The notes under the pieces were generated by a model. It was not told the DNA's origin. It worked only from the letters and a program-made list of their open reading frames with translations, and made no database searches. A stretch of 18,088 bases of DNA from UBA6345 sp045577635. Its GTDB lineage: Bacteria; Bacillota; Clostridia; Christensenellales; UBA1242. The position numbers were made by a program, and so were the translations under genes. Numbering within the stretch: the first letter of the stretch is position 1; each line of letters begins with the position of its first letter. The DNA lies in contig JAZNIS010000061.1 of NCBI GenBank assembly GCA_045577635.1, positions 1 to 18,088 on the forward strand, read 5' to 3'. Shown in pieces: positions 1-7,351 of this stretch.

Positions 1-122
1 TTGCTATGGAACATGGTATGCCTCCAATGAGTGGATTAGGTATGGGTATTGATAGATTATTAGTTATGCTATACAATCAACAAAATATTCGTGATGTAAT
101 TTTATTCCCAATTATGAAATAA
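1..122 (+). CDS. lysS: Lysyl-tRNA synthetase, C-terminal fragment
   Basis: This is the last 39 codons of a gene that begins before the window, read from base 3 to the TAA at 120-122. The peptide contains GMPPMSGLGMGIDRL followed by IRDVILFP, which is class II aminoacyl-tRNA synthetase motif 3 with its ATP-binding Arg, and the C-terminal signature of bacterial LysRS. The enzyme charges tRNA-Lys in the cytoplasm. Only the extreme C-terminus is visible, so the anticodon-binding domain and motifs 1 and 2 cannot be checked. The next gene begins 12 bases later without a visible terminator, so the two are probably co-transcribed. In Bacillus, lysS also lies just upstream of the ctsR operon, which agrees with the order here. 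Confidence 0.93.
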   Translation, partial: AMEHGMPPMSGLGMGIDRLLVMLYNQQNIRDVILFPIMK

Positions 123-134
123 GAGGTTTAAGGT

Positions 135-959
135 ATGAGTGTTATTTTTGCAAGTTCAACTTGTGATTTAAACTTAAAATTACTAAAAAAAGTTGGTGTA
201 GAAGTGTTAAATTTACCTATTATGCAAAATGGTAAAAAATCGCTTTATAATGCCGATAAATTTAATTTTGATGAGTACTATGCAAATCAACAAATAATGT
301 TAGATGAGTTAAAGTGCAAAAAACTAATAGAAACAAAATTTACTGAAGCATTAAATACTGGGCAAGATTTAATATTTTTAACATCTAATGCAAAATATGA
401 CACAACTTATAAACTAGCAAATCCTATTTTAAAGGAATTAAAAAATAAATACACAGAACAAAAAATTGAAATTGTTAACTGCAACAATTACAGTTTGGGT
501 TATGGTTTAATTGTTTACGAAACAGGTATATATAACAGTCGGGGTGAAAATATTACCGAAGTTGTTAAATTTGTAAACAAAATAAAAAAACAAATTAAAA
601 CTTATATTGTTCCATCAACAAATGCTAACTTAAAAGATAAATTAACTTTGGTTGGTGGTTCAATAGGAGTTAGGCCGTTAATTGAATTGGTTAATGGGGA
701 ACTTAAAATTATTGATAATGTTAGGGGCAAAAAGAATATTATTAAAAAATTGTTTAATTTAGCAATTAACAATTCTAACGAAGTTCCATTAGCAATTATG
801 TGTGGAAAAAACACCGAAGAGCTTAATGAACTTGAAAACTTAATTTATGATACCGATCCTGAAAAAATAATTTTAAAAGGAAACATTAATCCGTTTGCAC
901 TAAATTTATTTGGTGATAAAACAATATCAATTAGTTATTATAAAAAGTCAAAGAAATAA
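135..959 (+). CDS. DegV-family protein, divergent lipid-binding motifs
   Basis: The 274-residue product has the length and two-domain layout of DegV proteins, which bind fatty acids and in Gram-positive bacteria (FakB) present them to the kinase FakA. The start resembles the family N-terminus, with ASSTCDL in place of the usual TDSTADL. Around residue 175 it has GGSIGVRPLIELVNGEL, matching the family's central region. The usual TSxPS motif that contacts the lipid carboxylate is not recognisable (CKKLI at about residues 61-65), and the usual SGTY is replaced by YDTTY. Either it is a divergent lipid-binding protein or it has lost binding. The start ATG follows AGAGG by about 8 bases. It lies 12 bases after lysS and ends inside the terminator at 942-972. 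Confidence 0.75.
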   Translation: MSVIFASSTCDLNLKLLKKVGVEVLNLPIMQNGKKSLYNADKFNFDEYYANQQIMLDELKCKKLIETKFTEALNTGQDLIFLTSNAKYDTTYKLANPILKELKNKYTEQKIEIVNCNNYSLGYGLIVYETGIYNSRGENITEVVKFVNKIKKQIKTYIVPSTNANLKDKLTLVGGSIGVRPLIELVNGELKIIDNVRGKKNIIKKLFNLAINNSNEVPLAIMCGKNTEELNELENLIYDTDPEKIILKGNINPFALNLFGDKTISISYYKKSKK

Positions 960-972
960 TCTTTGGCTTTTT
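942..972 (+). terminator. Rho-independent terminator after the DegV gene
   Basis: A 12-bp stem (arms 942-953 and 961-972, one G-U pair) with a 7-base loop runs into T residues. The left arm includes the last codons of the DegV gene and the loop holds its TAA stop, so the coding end and terminator overlap. Confidence 0.8.
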
Positions 973-974
973 TC

Positions 975-1003
975 TTGTTTTATATTTGTAATTAAACTAT
1001 ACT
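975..1003 (+). promoter_or_regulatory. Probable sigma-A promoter for the amidohydrolase-like gene
   Basis: TTGTTT at 975-980 and TATACT at 998-1003 are separated by 17 bases and lie just after the preceding terminator. The ribosome binding site AAAGGAG (1016-1022) and ATG at 1029 follow. Confidence 0.55.
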
Positions 1004-1028
1004 TTTATTGTTATGAAAGGAGTTAATA

Positions 1029-1829
1029 ATGTTATTAAACACTTTAAATTTTAATAATTTTAAAATTGAACAAAAAGAATTTAATTTTAATTTAAACAGT
1101 AACAAAGATGTTTTGGTTTTACCTTGTCCGTTAATCTTAACAATAGGTGCTGAAAATAAAAATTTTAATATTTTTGATGTTTCTGATTTAAGCGAACAGA
1201 ATTTAAACAATCAGTTAACAAGGTTTAACAAAAATGGAAAAATAAACATAATGTTTTTAAATGATGTAGTTAATTTTGAAGGTGATTTTGATGTTATTGT
1301 GCCATTTTGTAAAACTAACAAGGTTAAACTTGTTGTTAAAGCAGGGTATAGTTTAAACGAAATGGGAGAGTGTGATAAATTGTTTGGAAAAACACCTATT
1401 GATTTGCTAGAAGAATTTGGTGTTTTAGATTTAGAGCCAATAATTTTATCGGGTGCAAAACTAGAAAAAAGTGATATTGAAAAATTATCATATTATAATG
1501 CAACCGTTTGTTTGGATTTATCTAATGATTTACTTAATGGTAATGGTGTTGCTCCAATTGTTACTATGCTAAAAAATAATTTAACTGTTATGTTTAATGT
1601 TAGACAAGATGTTTTTGAAGAAATTAAACTTGCTTTTATGTTAACAAAAGGTGTTTATAACTGCGACTTACAAGAAGAAACTGTTTTAAAAATGGCTTTT
1701 TTAAACGGTTTTAAAGTATTTGATGTGGCTATGGATAATTATATGGTTGTTAAATGCGAAAATAAAAATTTGTTAAAAAATTTAGTTTTAAACACAAATA
1801 AAAACATGATTTTATCTTTTTTAAATTAA
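1029..1829 (+). CDS. Shortened amidohydrolase-like protein without metal ligands
   Basis: The 266-residue product aligns by eye with the C-terminal half of the MtaD/SsnA-type amidohydrolases (methylthioadenosine, S-adenosylhomocysteine or guanine deaminases). The matching parts are FGKTPIDLLEEFGVLD (119-134), GNGVAPIVTMLK (171-182), FEEIKLAFMLTKGVY (196-210) and VLKMAFLNGFKVF (219-231). The metal and catalytic positions are all replaced: HxH after the LPG segment is T38-I-G40, HxxE is V103..G106, the next His is S141, and the catalytic Asp is R192. The segment between the first two motifs is about half the usual length, and the protein is about 150 residues shorter than typical members. It cannot be a conventional metal-dependent deaminase and may be a structural or regulatory relic. 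The reading frame is intact, with a good AAAGGAG site 6 bases before ATG, which argues against a decaying pseudogene. Its role is unknown. Confidence 0.65.
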   Translation: MLLNTLNFNNFKIEQKEFNFNLNSNKDVLVLPCPLILTIGAENKNFNIFDVSDLSEQNLNNQLTRFNKNGKINIMFLNDVVNFEGDFDVIVPFCKTNKVKLVVKAGYSLNEMGECDKLFGKTPIDLLEEFGVLDLEPIILSGAKLEKSDIEKLSYYNATVCLDLSNDLLNGNGVAPIVTMLKNNLTVMFNVRQDVFEEIKLAFMLTKGVYNCDLQEETVLKMAFLNGFKVFDVAMDNYMVVKCENKNLLKNLVLNTNKNMILSFLN

Positions 1830-1835
1830 TAAATA

Positions 1836-1864
1836 TTGAAATATTGTTTTATTAATGATATAAT
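1836..1864 (+). promoter_or_regulatory. Near-consensus extended -10 promoter for the microprotein
   Basis: TTGAAA at 1836-1841, a 17-base spacer, then TATAAT at 1859-1864 preceded by TGA (1856-1858), which gives an extended -10. The predicted start of transcription is near 1871. It is the best-matching promoter in the window. Confidence 0.8.
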
Positions 1865-1900
1865 AAAAATATATGGAGATAAAAAAGGGGGAAGTTTACA

Positions 1901-1969
1901 ATGACAGCTATATTTTGGATTATTGGTTTATTTGTTCTTTTCGCCTATTTGAAAAATTTTAATGCCTAA
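1901..1969 (+). CDS. 22-residue single-span membrane microprotein
   Basis: This small gene runs from ATG at 1901 to TAA at 1967-1969. The peptide starts MTAIFWIIGLFVLFAY and ends LKNFNA: one hydrophobic helix of about 15 residues with a short polar tail carrying one Lys. A purine-rich AAAAAAGGGGG stretch (1881-1891) lies 9 bases before the ATG and would serve as ribosome binding site. The gene has its own extended -10 promoter and its own terminator (1974-2001), giving a predicted transcript of about 135 bases that contains nothing else. No homologue is recognised. It could be a small membrane regulator, a type I toxin-like peptide, or a peptide carried on a regulatory RNA. No antisense promoter of comparable quality was seen, so a classical type I antitoxin is not supported. 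Confidence 0.6.
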   Translation: MTAIFWIIGLFVLFAYLKNFNA

Positions 1970-1973
1970 AAAT

Positions 1974-2007
1974 AAAACAGCACTTATTTAAGTGTTGTTT
2001 TTTTATT
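1974..2007 (+). terminator. Rho-independent terminator after the microprotein
   Basis: An 11-bp stem (1974-1984 with 1991-2001, one G-U pair), a 6-base loop, and a T-tract to about 2007. It lies 4 bases after the microprotein stop and before the ctsR promoter, isolating that short transcript. Confidence 0.85.
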
Positions 2008-2032
2008 TTTTTAATAAAATTTACAGTTTTTG

Positions 2033-2060
2033 TTGATTAATTTTTAATTAGGTGTATAAT
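2033..2060 (+). promoter_or_regulatory. Sigma-A promoter of the ctsR operon
   Basis: TTGATT at 2033-2038 and TATAAT at 2055-2060 with a 16-base spacer. The start of transcription would fall near 2067, just upstream of the CtsR operator, so bound CtsR would block the start region. Confidence 0.7.
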
Positions 2061-2072
2061 AATTATTGTAAA

Positions 2073-2110
2073 GGTCAAAGAAAGTCAAACAAAAGTAAAA
2101 GTGGTTTGAC
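2073..2110 (+). promoter_or_regulatory. CtsR operator plus inverted half-site
   Basis: GGTCAAA (2073-2079), three bases GAA, then AGTCAAA (2083-2089) match the CtsR box consensus (RGTCAAANANRGTCAAA) in every fixed position. A further half-site in the opposite orientation, GTTTGAC, lies at 2104-2110. With GTCAAAC (2084-2090) it forms a perfect 7-bp inverted repeat around a 13-base spacer. The direct repeat is the classical operator for CtsR autoregulation; the inverted copy is an addition discussed in the findings. Confidence 0.9.
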
Positions 2111-2141
2111 ATTTAAAAAATCTTAAAAAGGAGTTAAAGCA

Positions 2142-2600
2142 GTGAAAACAATAAGTGATATTATTGAAGAATTTATTTTATCGCAGTTAGATGATGGCGA
2201 AATTAATTTAAGCAGAAACGAACTTGCTAATTTTTTTAATTGTGCACCAAGCCAAATAAATTATGTTTTAACAACAAGATTTACACCTCTTCGTGGGTTT
2301 GATATTGAAAGTAAAAGGGGTGGTGGTGGCTATATAAAAATTGTTAAGTTTGTAAACTCTACTAAATTGGACCATATAAACAATTTAATATATAACCACA
2401 TAGGAAAAAGTATTGATTATAACAATGCTTTGATGCTTTTAGATAATTTATTGAGTAATCAAATTATTACCGAAAGTGAATATAAAATTATTGCTGTGGC
2501 AATATCTAATAAGGCACTTTCAAGCCCAATTAATAACGAAGACATTATTAGGGCAAAAATTTTAACAAATATTTTACTAGAAAAATGTAAGGAGAATTAA
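2142..2600 (+). CDS. ctsR: Transcriptional repressor CtsR
   Basis: CtsR is the class III heat-shock repressor that binds the direct-repeat operator upstream of clp genes, and is released by heat and handled by McsA/McsB/ClpC. The 152-residue product has the usual length. A helix-turn-helix lies at about residues 20-50. The glycine-rich wing and thermosensor motif RGGGGYIKI (59-67) is essentially identical to the family signature. The C-terminal half (80-152) is the helical dimerisation domain. The start codon is GTG at 2142, with AAGGAG (2128-2133) 8 bases upstream; no better ATG is near. It is the first gene of the operon, and mcsA starts one base after its stop. The operator directly upstream shows autoregulation. 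Confidence 0.97.
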   Translation: MKTISDIIEEFILSQLDDGEINLSRNELANFFNCAPSQINYVLTTRFTPLRGFDIESKRGGGGYIKIVKFVNSTKLDHINNLIYNHIGKSIDYNNALMLLDNLLSNQIITESEYKIIAVAISNKALSSPINNEDIIRAKILTNILLEKCKEN

Positions 2601-2601
2601 T

Positions 2602-3081
2602 ATGATTTGTGATAAATGTAAACAAAACAATGCAACTTTTCATAGTACAGTTAATATTAATGGTCAAATTACTGAAACCCATTTATGCGAAAATTGTGCA
2701 AAAGAAAACAAGTTATTTTCTTTTAATGAGTTTTTAACCCCAAATTTTAATAGTTATAATATGTTTGATAGTTATTCCGAACCTACTTGCGAAAGTTGTG
2801 GTTATTCGTTATCTGATTTTAGAGAAACGGGTTTGCTTGGTTGCAGCAATTGTTATAATGCTTTTAACGATATAATTATGAGTAATTTAAAAAAGATTCA
2901 ACCATCACTTGTTCATATTGGTAAAAAGTTAAATGAAGAAAAAGATTTAACTGAAACAGATAAACAAATTAGAAGGTTAGAAGTTGAATTAAAAACTGCT
3001 GTAAATGAGGAAAACTACGAACTTGCTAGCGAAATTAAGAAAAAAATTATTGCATTAAAGGAAGGGCTAGAAAATGAATAA
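2602..3081 (+). CDS. mcsA: McsA, zinc-finger activator of McsB
   Basis: McsA binds and activates the protein-arginine kinase McsB and acts as an adaptor for ClpC. The 159-residue product has two zinc-binding units: CxxC pairs at Cys3/Cys6 with Cys29/Cys32, and Cys63/Cys66 with Cys81/Cys84. The C-terminus (about 124-155) is a UVR-type coiled hairpin, RLEVELKTAVNEENYELAS, like those in UvrB and ClpC. All four Cys pairs are present, so metal binding should be intact. AAGGAG at 2589-2594 precedes the ATG. Its last 8 bases overlap the start of mcsB, indicating translational coupling of the two partners. Confidence 0.96.
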   Translation: MICDKCKQNNATFHSTVNINGQITETHLCENCAKENKLFSFNEFLTPNFNSYNMFDSYSEPTCESCGYSLSDFRETGLLGCSNCYNAFNDIIMSNLKKIQPSLVHIGKKLNEEKDLTETDKQIRRLEVELKTAVNEENYELASEIKKKIIALKEGLENE

Positions 3082-4072
3082 TAATATTATTGTTAGTTCA
3101 AGAATTAGGTTGGCCCGTAATTTAAGTAATCAACCATTTACTTCTAACACCGATTTAGAAAAAGCAAATAATGTTTTAACAACTGTTTTTAATGCTTTAA
3201 GTGATGTTTCTAACTTTAACTTTTATAAATGTAAAAACATTAAACCAGAAGTGTTGGAAGAAATGCTAGAAGATCATTTAATTTCTAGTGAACTTATTAA
3301 TAATTCTGATATTTCAGGTGTTGCAATTAGTGCCGATAACACAGTTGCTATAATGGTTAATGAAGAAGACCATATTAGAGAACAATGTTTTTTACCTGGC
3401 TTAAATTTAAAAAGGGCATATGATATTATTTCGGATATAGATCAAGAATTGTGTCAAAGTTTAAATTATGCTTATAGCGATAGTTTAGGTTTTTTAACAG
3501 CTTGTCCTACTAATGTTGGAACAGGTTTAAGGGCATCGGTTATGATGTTTTTACCAGGTATATCTTTAACAAACAATGTTCAAGAAATGGTTAATGCTGT
3601 TTCAAACTTTGGATTGTGTGTTAGGGGTGCTTATGGTGAAGGAACTAGTGCTAACGGATATTTATTTCAAATTTCTAATCAGTTTTCGTTAGGTAAAACC
3701 GAAGAAGAAATAGTACAATTAGTTGAAAGCACTGCACTTAAAATTTGTGATTTGGAAATTAGAGCAAGAAAGTTGCTTTTAGATAATAACAAAGATGCTT
3801 TAACTGATGAAATTTTAAGGGCTTATGGGGTGCTAGCTAACTGTTATAAAATATCAACTAGCGAAGCTACCGAACTATTAAGCAAGGTTAAGCTTGGTGC
3901 TGATACTGAAATTATTGTTTTAAAAGATGAAAATGTTATTTCGGAACTTATTAATAACATTAGTCCAATAAAACTAAATAAGTTAAGTAACAAAGTTTTA
4001 ACCGAATCTGAAAGAGATAAATTTAGAGCCGAATATATTGGCAGAGTTATAAAAAATAATAGAATTTACTAA
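3074..4072 (+). CDS. mcsB: Protein arginine kinase McsB
   Basis: McsB phosphorylates arginine residues, marking proteins for ClpCP degradation and inactivating CtsR. The 332-residue product has the phosphagen-kinase fold: nucleotide-binding SSRIRLARN (8-16), the catalytic loop NEEDHIREQ (96-104), CPTNVGTGLRAS (144-155) and RGAYGEGTSANG (184-195). The allosteric phosphoarginine-binding RDxxRA motif is present as RDKFRA at 314-319, so both the active site and the feedback site appear intact. The protein is about 25-30 residues shorter than Bacillus McsB. The start ATG overlaps the end of mcsA by 8 bases, and clpC follows 12 bases downstream. Confidence 0.97.
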   Translation: MNNNIIVSSRIRLARNLSNQPFTSNTDLEKANNVLTTVFNALSDVSNFNFYKCKNIKPEVLEEMLEDHLISSELINNSDISGVAISADNTVAIMVNEEDHIREQCFLPGLNLKRAYDIISDIDQELCQSLNYAYSDSLGFLTACPTNVGTGLRASVMMFLPGISLTNNVQEMVNAVSNFGLCVRGAYGEGTSANGYLFQISNQFSLGKTEEEIVQLVESTALKICDLEIRARKLLLDNNKDALTDEILRAYGVLANCYKISTSEATELLSKVKLGADTEIIVLKDENVISELINNISPIKLNKLSNKVLTESERDKFRAEYIGRVIKNNRIY

Positions 4073-4084
4073 AAGGAGAAAATT

Positions 4085-6673
4085 ATGGCATACGGAATCC
4101 GTTTAACTGAAAGTGTTAATAGAGCAATACAAAATGCTGGTAAAATAGCATTGTTATATGGCAACTATCAAATAGGCACAGAACATATGCTTTATGGTTT
4201 GGCTTCGGTTAAAGATAGTGTTGCAAGCAAAATTTTAACTAATTTTGGTGTTAATCATAATAAAATTGAAGAAATTTTTTCTAAAAACAAACCTAAACAA
4301 AGCAATTTAATTTTACAAAGTTCCATAGATTTTACTCCTAGAACAAAAGAAACTTTTGTTTTAGCAAATCAGTTTGCTATGCAAATAGGACATAATTTTG
4401 TTGGAACCGAACATTTATTAGTTTCGCTACTATTACAAGAAGATAGTTATGCTGTTTCAATGTTGAAACGAAATTTTAGAGTTAATATTAACGAACTTAA
4501 AAACACAATATTGCAAGTGTTAAAAGCAGAAACTTCAAGCACTTACAATCCTAATATGAACTCCAACTTTGATTTTGGTTACACAAATCAACAACAATAT
4601 AATCAACAATATAGTCAACCAAATAACAACTCAAATAATCCTTATCGTAATGGTGGCGATTATGTTGGAAATGTTAATGCTGGTTATAATTCAAACTTTA
4701 ATAATTCTGGTAGTGCTTTGCCACAACAATTGTTGGAAATGGGTCAGGATTTAACAGCCAGAGCAAGAGCAAATAAAATTGACCCAATAATTGGTAGAGA
4801 TCAGGAAACTGAAAGGATTATTGAAATTTTATGTAGGAAAACGAAAAACAATCCTGTTTTAATTGGTGAGCCAGGTGTTGGTAAAAGTGCAGTTGTTTAT
4901 GGTTTAGCACTTCGTATTGCAAAAGATGAAGTTCCTGACCTGTTAAAGAATAAAACAATATATTCTCTTGAACTTGGTGGATTAATGGCTGGAACAAAGT
5001 TTAGGGGAGAACTTGAACAAAGATTAAAAGATTTGATTACAATAATTACTCAAAACAAAGATATTATTGTTTTTATTGATGAAATTCATACTTTAATGCA
5101 AGTTGGCTCCGATAAAGGCGAAATAAACCCTGCCGATATGTTAAAACCATATTTGGCTAGGGGAGAATTCCAAACCATTGGTGCAACCACAACTGATGAA
5201 TATAGGCAATATATTGAAAAGGATAAAGCCCTTGAAAGAAGGTTTCAACCAATAATGGTAAATCCGCCATCAGTTGAAGATACAATTAAAATTTTAAAGG
5301 GATTAAGAGATAGTTACGAAGCTTTTCATAAAGTTAAAATTAGCGATGAAGCAATTGAAGCTGCTGCAAAATTAAGTGATAGATACATTATGGATCGTAG
5401 TTTGCCAGATAAAGCTATTGATTTAATTGATGAAGCAAGTAGTAAGGCAAAAGTTCATAACAATCAAAAACCAGCAGAATTGGTTTTAGTTGAAGAAGAA
5501 ATTGCTAAATATGAAGTTGAAAAAAGAGAAGCTTTAATTTCAGATAATTTTGAAAAGGCAGCAAATTACAGAGATAAAATTAAAGAAGCAGTAAATCGTA
5601 AAAAACTTATTGAAGAAAAAATTGTTTCGCAAGGTTCGGCAACCATTACAGAAAATGATATTTGTGCAGTAATTAGTAAGTGGACAGGAATTCCTGTTAC
5701 AAAAGTAACCGAAAGTGAAAAGCAAAGATTGTTAAATTTGGAATCTATCTTACACAAAAGAGTAATTGGTCAGGACGAAGCAATTACAGCAGTTAGTAAA
5801 GCAATTAGAAGGGCAAGGATTGGTTTAAAAGATAATAATAGACCTATTGGTAGTTTTATGTTTTTAGGTCAAACAGGTGTTGGTAAAACTGAACTATGCA
5901 AAGCACTTGCCGAAGCTATGTTTGATAATGAAAATAATGTTATTAGATTAGATATGAGCGAATATATGGAAAAACATAGTGTTTCTAAATTAATTGGCTC
6001 ACCACCGGGATATGTTGGCTTTGATGATGGCGGACAATTAACCGAAGCAGTAAGACATAAACCTTATTCGGTTGTGTTGTTTGACGAAATTGAAAAAGCT
6101 CATCCTGATGTGTTTAATTTGCTACTTCAAATTTTAGATGATGGTAGGTTAACCGATAGTCAAGGCAGAACAGTAAGTTTTAAAAACACAATTGTAATTT
6201 TAACTTCTAATGTGGGGGTTAGCGAACTTCCTAAAAAACAAACAAAATTAGGTTTTGGTGAACAAGAACAAACTGCTGAACTTGAATATGACCAAATGAA
6301 AGAAATTTTATTAAATTCGTTAAGGAAAAAGTTTAAACCAGAATTTATTAATCGTATTGATGTTGTAACAGTGTTCCATGCATTAAACTTTGAACAAATT
6401 GCTCAAATAGCAAAAATATTTATTTCTAACTTAAATAAAAGATTAAATAGGCAAGGTGCAAGTTTAAAAGTTACAGAAAGTGCATTAAAATATTTAATTG
6501 AAAAAGGATATAATCCGGAATACGGTGCAAGACCACTTCGCAGATTGATTGAACAAGAAATTGAAGATAGGATTGCAGAATATATTTTAGAAAACAAATT
6601 AGAACAAGGGTCGGTTGTTGTAATTAGTGCCCGAAACAATAATTTAGTTTTAAATTTTGAAAATAACAAGTAA
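4085..6673 (+). CDS. clpC: ClpC AAA+ unfoldase
   Basis: ClpC is the ring-shaped ATPase that unfolds phosphoarginine-tagged and adaptor-delivered proteins into ClpP. The 862 residues show two Clp_N repeats (1-148), each with a GTEH motif (Glu33 and Glu109, the conserved phosphoarginine-docking positions). D1 has Walker A GEPGVGKS (261-268), Walker B VFIDEIH and the arginine finger in ALERRFQPI. A UVR/middle hairpin lies at about 468-512. D2 has Walker A GQTGVGKT (595-602), Walker B VVLFDEIEKA and sensor-2 GARPLRR. The ClpP-docking loop is KLGFG at 721-725. The unusual part is a linker at 153-212 rich in Asn, Gln, Tyr and Gly between the N-domain and D1. AAGGAG lies 6 bases before the ATG. It is the last gene of the operon, closed by the terminator at 6673-6703; radA, which follows clpC in Bacillus, is not here. 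Confidence 0.97.
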   Translation: MAYGIRLTESVNRAIQNAGKIALLYGNYQIGTEHMLYGLASVKDSVASKILTNFGVNHNKIEEIFSKNKPKQSNLILQSSIDFTPRTKETFVLANQFAMQIGHNFVGTEHLLVSLLLQEDSYAVSMLKRNFRVNINELKNTILQVLKAETSSTYNPNMNSNFDFGYTNQQQYNQQYSQPNNNSNNPYRNGGDYVGNVNAGYNSNFNNSGSALPQQLLEMGQDLTARARANKIDPIIGRDQETERIIEILCRKTKNNPVLIGEPGVGKSAVVYGLALRIAKDEVPDLLKNKTIYSLELGGLMAGTKFRGELEQRLKDLITIITQNKDIIVFIDEIHTLMQVGSDKGEINPADMLKPYLARGEFQTIGATTTDEYRQYIEKDKALERRFQPIMVNPPSVEDTIKILKGLRDSYEAFHKVKISDEAIEAAAKLSDRYIMDRSLPDKAIDLIDEASSKAKVHNNQKPAELVLVEEEIAKYEVEKREALISDNFEKAANYRDKIKEAVNRKKLIEEKIVSQGSATITENDICAVISKWTGIPVTKVTESEKQRLLNLESILHKRVIGQDEAITAVSKAIRRARIGLKDNNRPIGSFMFLGQTGVGKTELCKALAEAMFDNENNVIRLDMSEYMEKHSVSKLIGSPPGYVGFDDGGQLTEAVRHKPYSVVLFDEIEKAHPDVFNLLLQILDDGRLTDSQGRTVSFKNTIVILTSNVGVSELPKKQTKLGFGEQEQTAELEYDQMKEILLNSLRKKFKPEFINRIDVVTVFHALNFEQIAQIAKIFISNLNKRLNRQGASLKVTESALKYLIEKGYNPEYGARPLRRLIEQEIEDRIAEYILENKLEQGSVVVISARNNNLVLNFENNK

Positions 6674-6703
6674 AAAAAGCAGAACTTTCCGTTCTGCTTT
6701 TTT
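6673..6703 (+). terminator. Rho-independent terminator of the ctsR operon
   Basis: A perfect 13-bp stem (6673-6685 with 6691-6703, core GCAGAAC/GTTCTGC) around a TTTCC loop, ending in T residues. It begins at the last base of the clpC stop codon. Confidence 0.92.
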
Positions 6704-6757
6704 ATAATAAAATTTAATAGTTGATATAAAATTAATTTAAAACATTATTTTCTTTGT

Positions 6758-6786
6758 TTGCTAGAAAATAAAAAATTTGTTACAAT
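6758..6786 (+). promoter_or_regulatory. Probable promoter of hpf (extended -10)
   Basis: TTGCTA at 6758-6763, a 17-base spacer, then TACAAT at 6781-6786 preceded by TGT (6778-6780), an extended -10. Transcription would start near 6793, just before the AGGAGG ribosome binding site at 6802-6807. Confidence 0.6.
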
Positions 6787-6813
6787 TAATATATAAAAAA
6801 CAGGAGGCAAAAT

Positions 6814-7344
6814 ATGAAAATATCTTACACTGCAAAAAATTATAATGTTTCTGATAAATTTAAAGAAATATTAGAGAAAAAACTTAATAAACTAGAAAAA
6901 TATTTTGACGATGATGTTATTGTTAAAGTTAACTGCATTGAACAAGCAAAGCAAAATAAACTTGAAGTAACAATTAACTCAAAAGGTATGTTTTTTAGAA
7001 GTGAAGTAACTAGCGATAATATGTATAATAACATTGATTTAGCTCTTCCTAAAATTGAAAAACAAATCGTTAAACAAGGTTCAAAATTTAAAACAAAACT
7101 TAAAAAGGATGCCTTCCTATCAAATGAATTAATGTTTGCAGAACTAGAAGAAGAAAAAGTTCTTCCTAAACTTGTTAAAACAAAAACTTTTGAATTGGAT
7201 CCATTAACTGTTGAAGATGCTGAAAGTTATATGGAAGCATTAGATCATAACTTCTACATTTTCTTAAATGCAGAAACAGGTAATGTTAATGTTATTTATA
7301 AAAGAAATGATAAAAACTACGGTTTAATTGAAGTTACTTATTAA
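6814..7344 (+). CDS. hpf: Long-form ribosome hibernation promoting factor
   Basis: Long HPF binds the 30S decoding centre and dimerises inactive ribosomes into 100S particles in stationary phase or stress. The 176-residue product has the S30AE/YfiA N-terminal domain (about 1-100, starting MKISYTAKNYNVSDKFKE). After a linker it has the C-terminal dimerisation domain (about 119-176), recognisable by KTFELDPLTVEDAESYME and FLNAETGNVNVIYKRND. The presence of both domains makes it the long form typical of Bacillota. A strong AGGAGG site lies 6 bases before the ATG. It is monocistronic, with its own promoter and terminator. Confidence 0.95.
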   Translation: MKISYTAKNYNVSDKFKEILEKKLNKLEKYFDDDVIVKVNCIEQAKQNKLEVTINSKGMFFRSEVTSDNMYNNIDLALPKIEKQIVKQGSKFKTKLKKDAFLSNELMFAELEEEKVLPKLVKTKTFELDPLTVEDAESYMEALDHNFYIFLNAETGNVNVIYKRNDKNYGLIEVTY

Positions 7345-7351
7345 AATAAAT

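Noticed and set aside
1836..2007. Type I toxin-antitoxin locus with antisense RNA
   Set aside because: I found no convincing promoter on the opposite strand, so only the peptide unit is reported.
4569..4754. 61-codon open frame in another frame within the ClpC linker
   Set aside because: It arises from the low-complexity AAT/CAA codons of clpC; the clpC frame is the real one.
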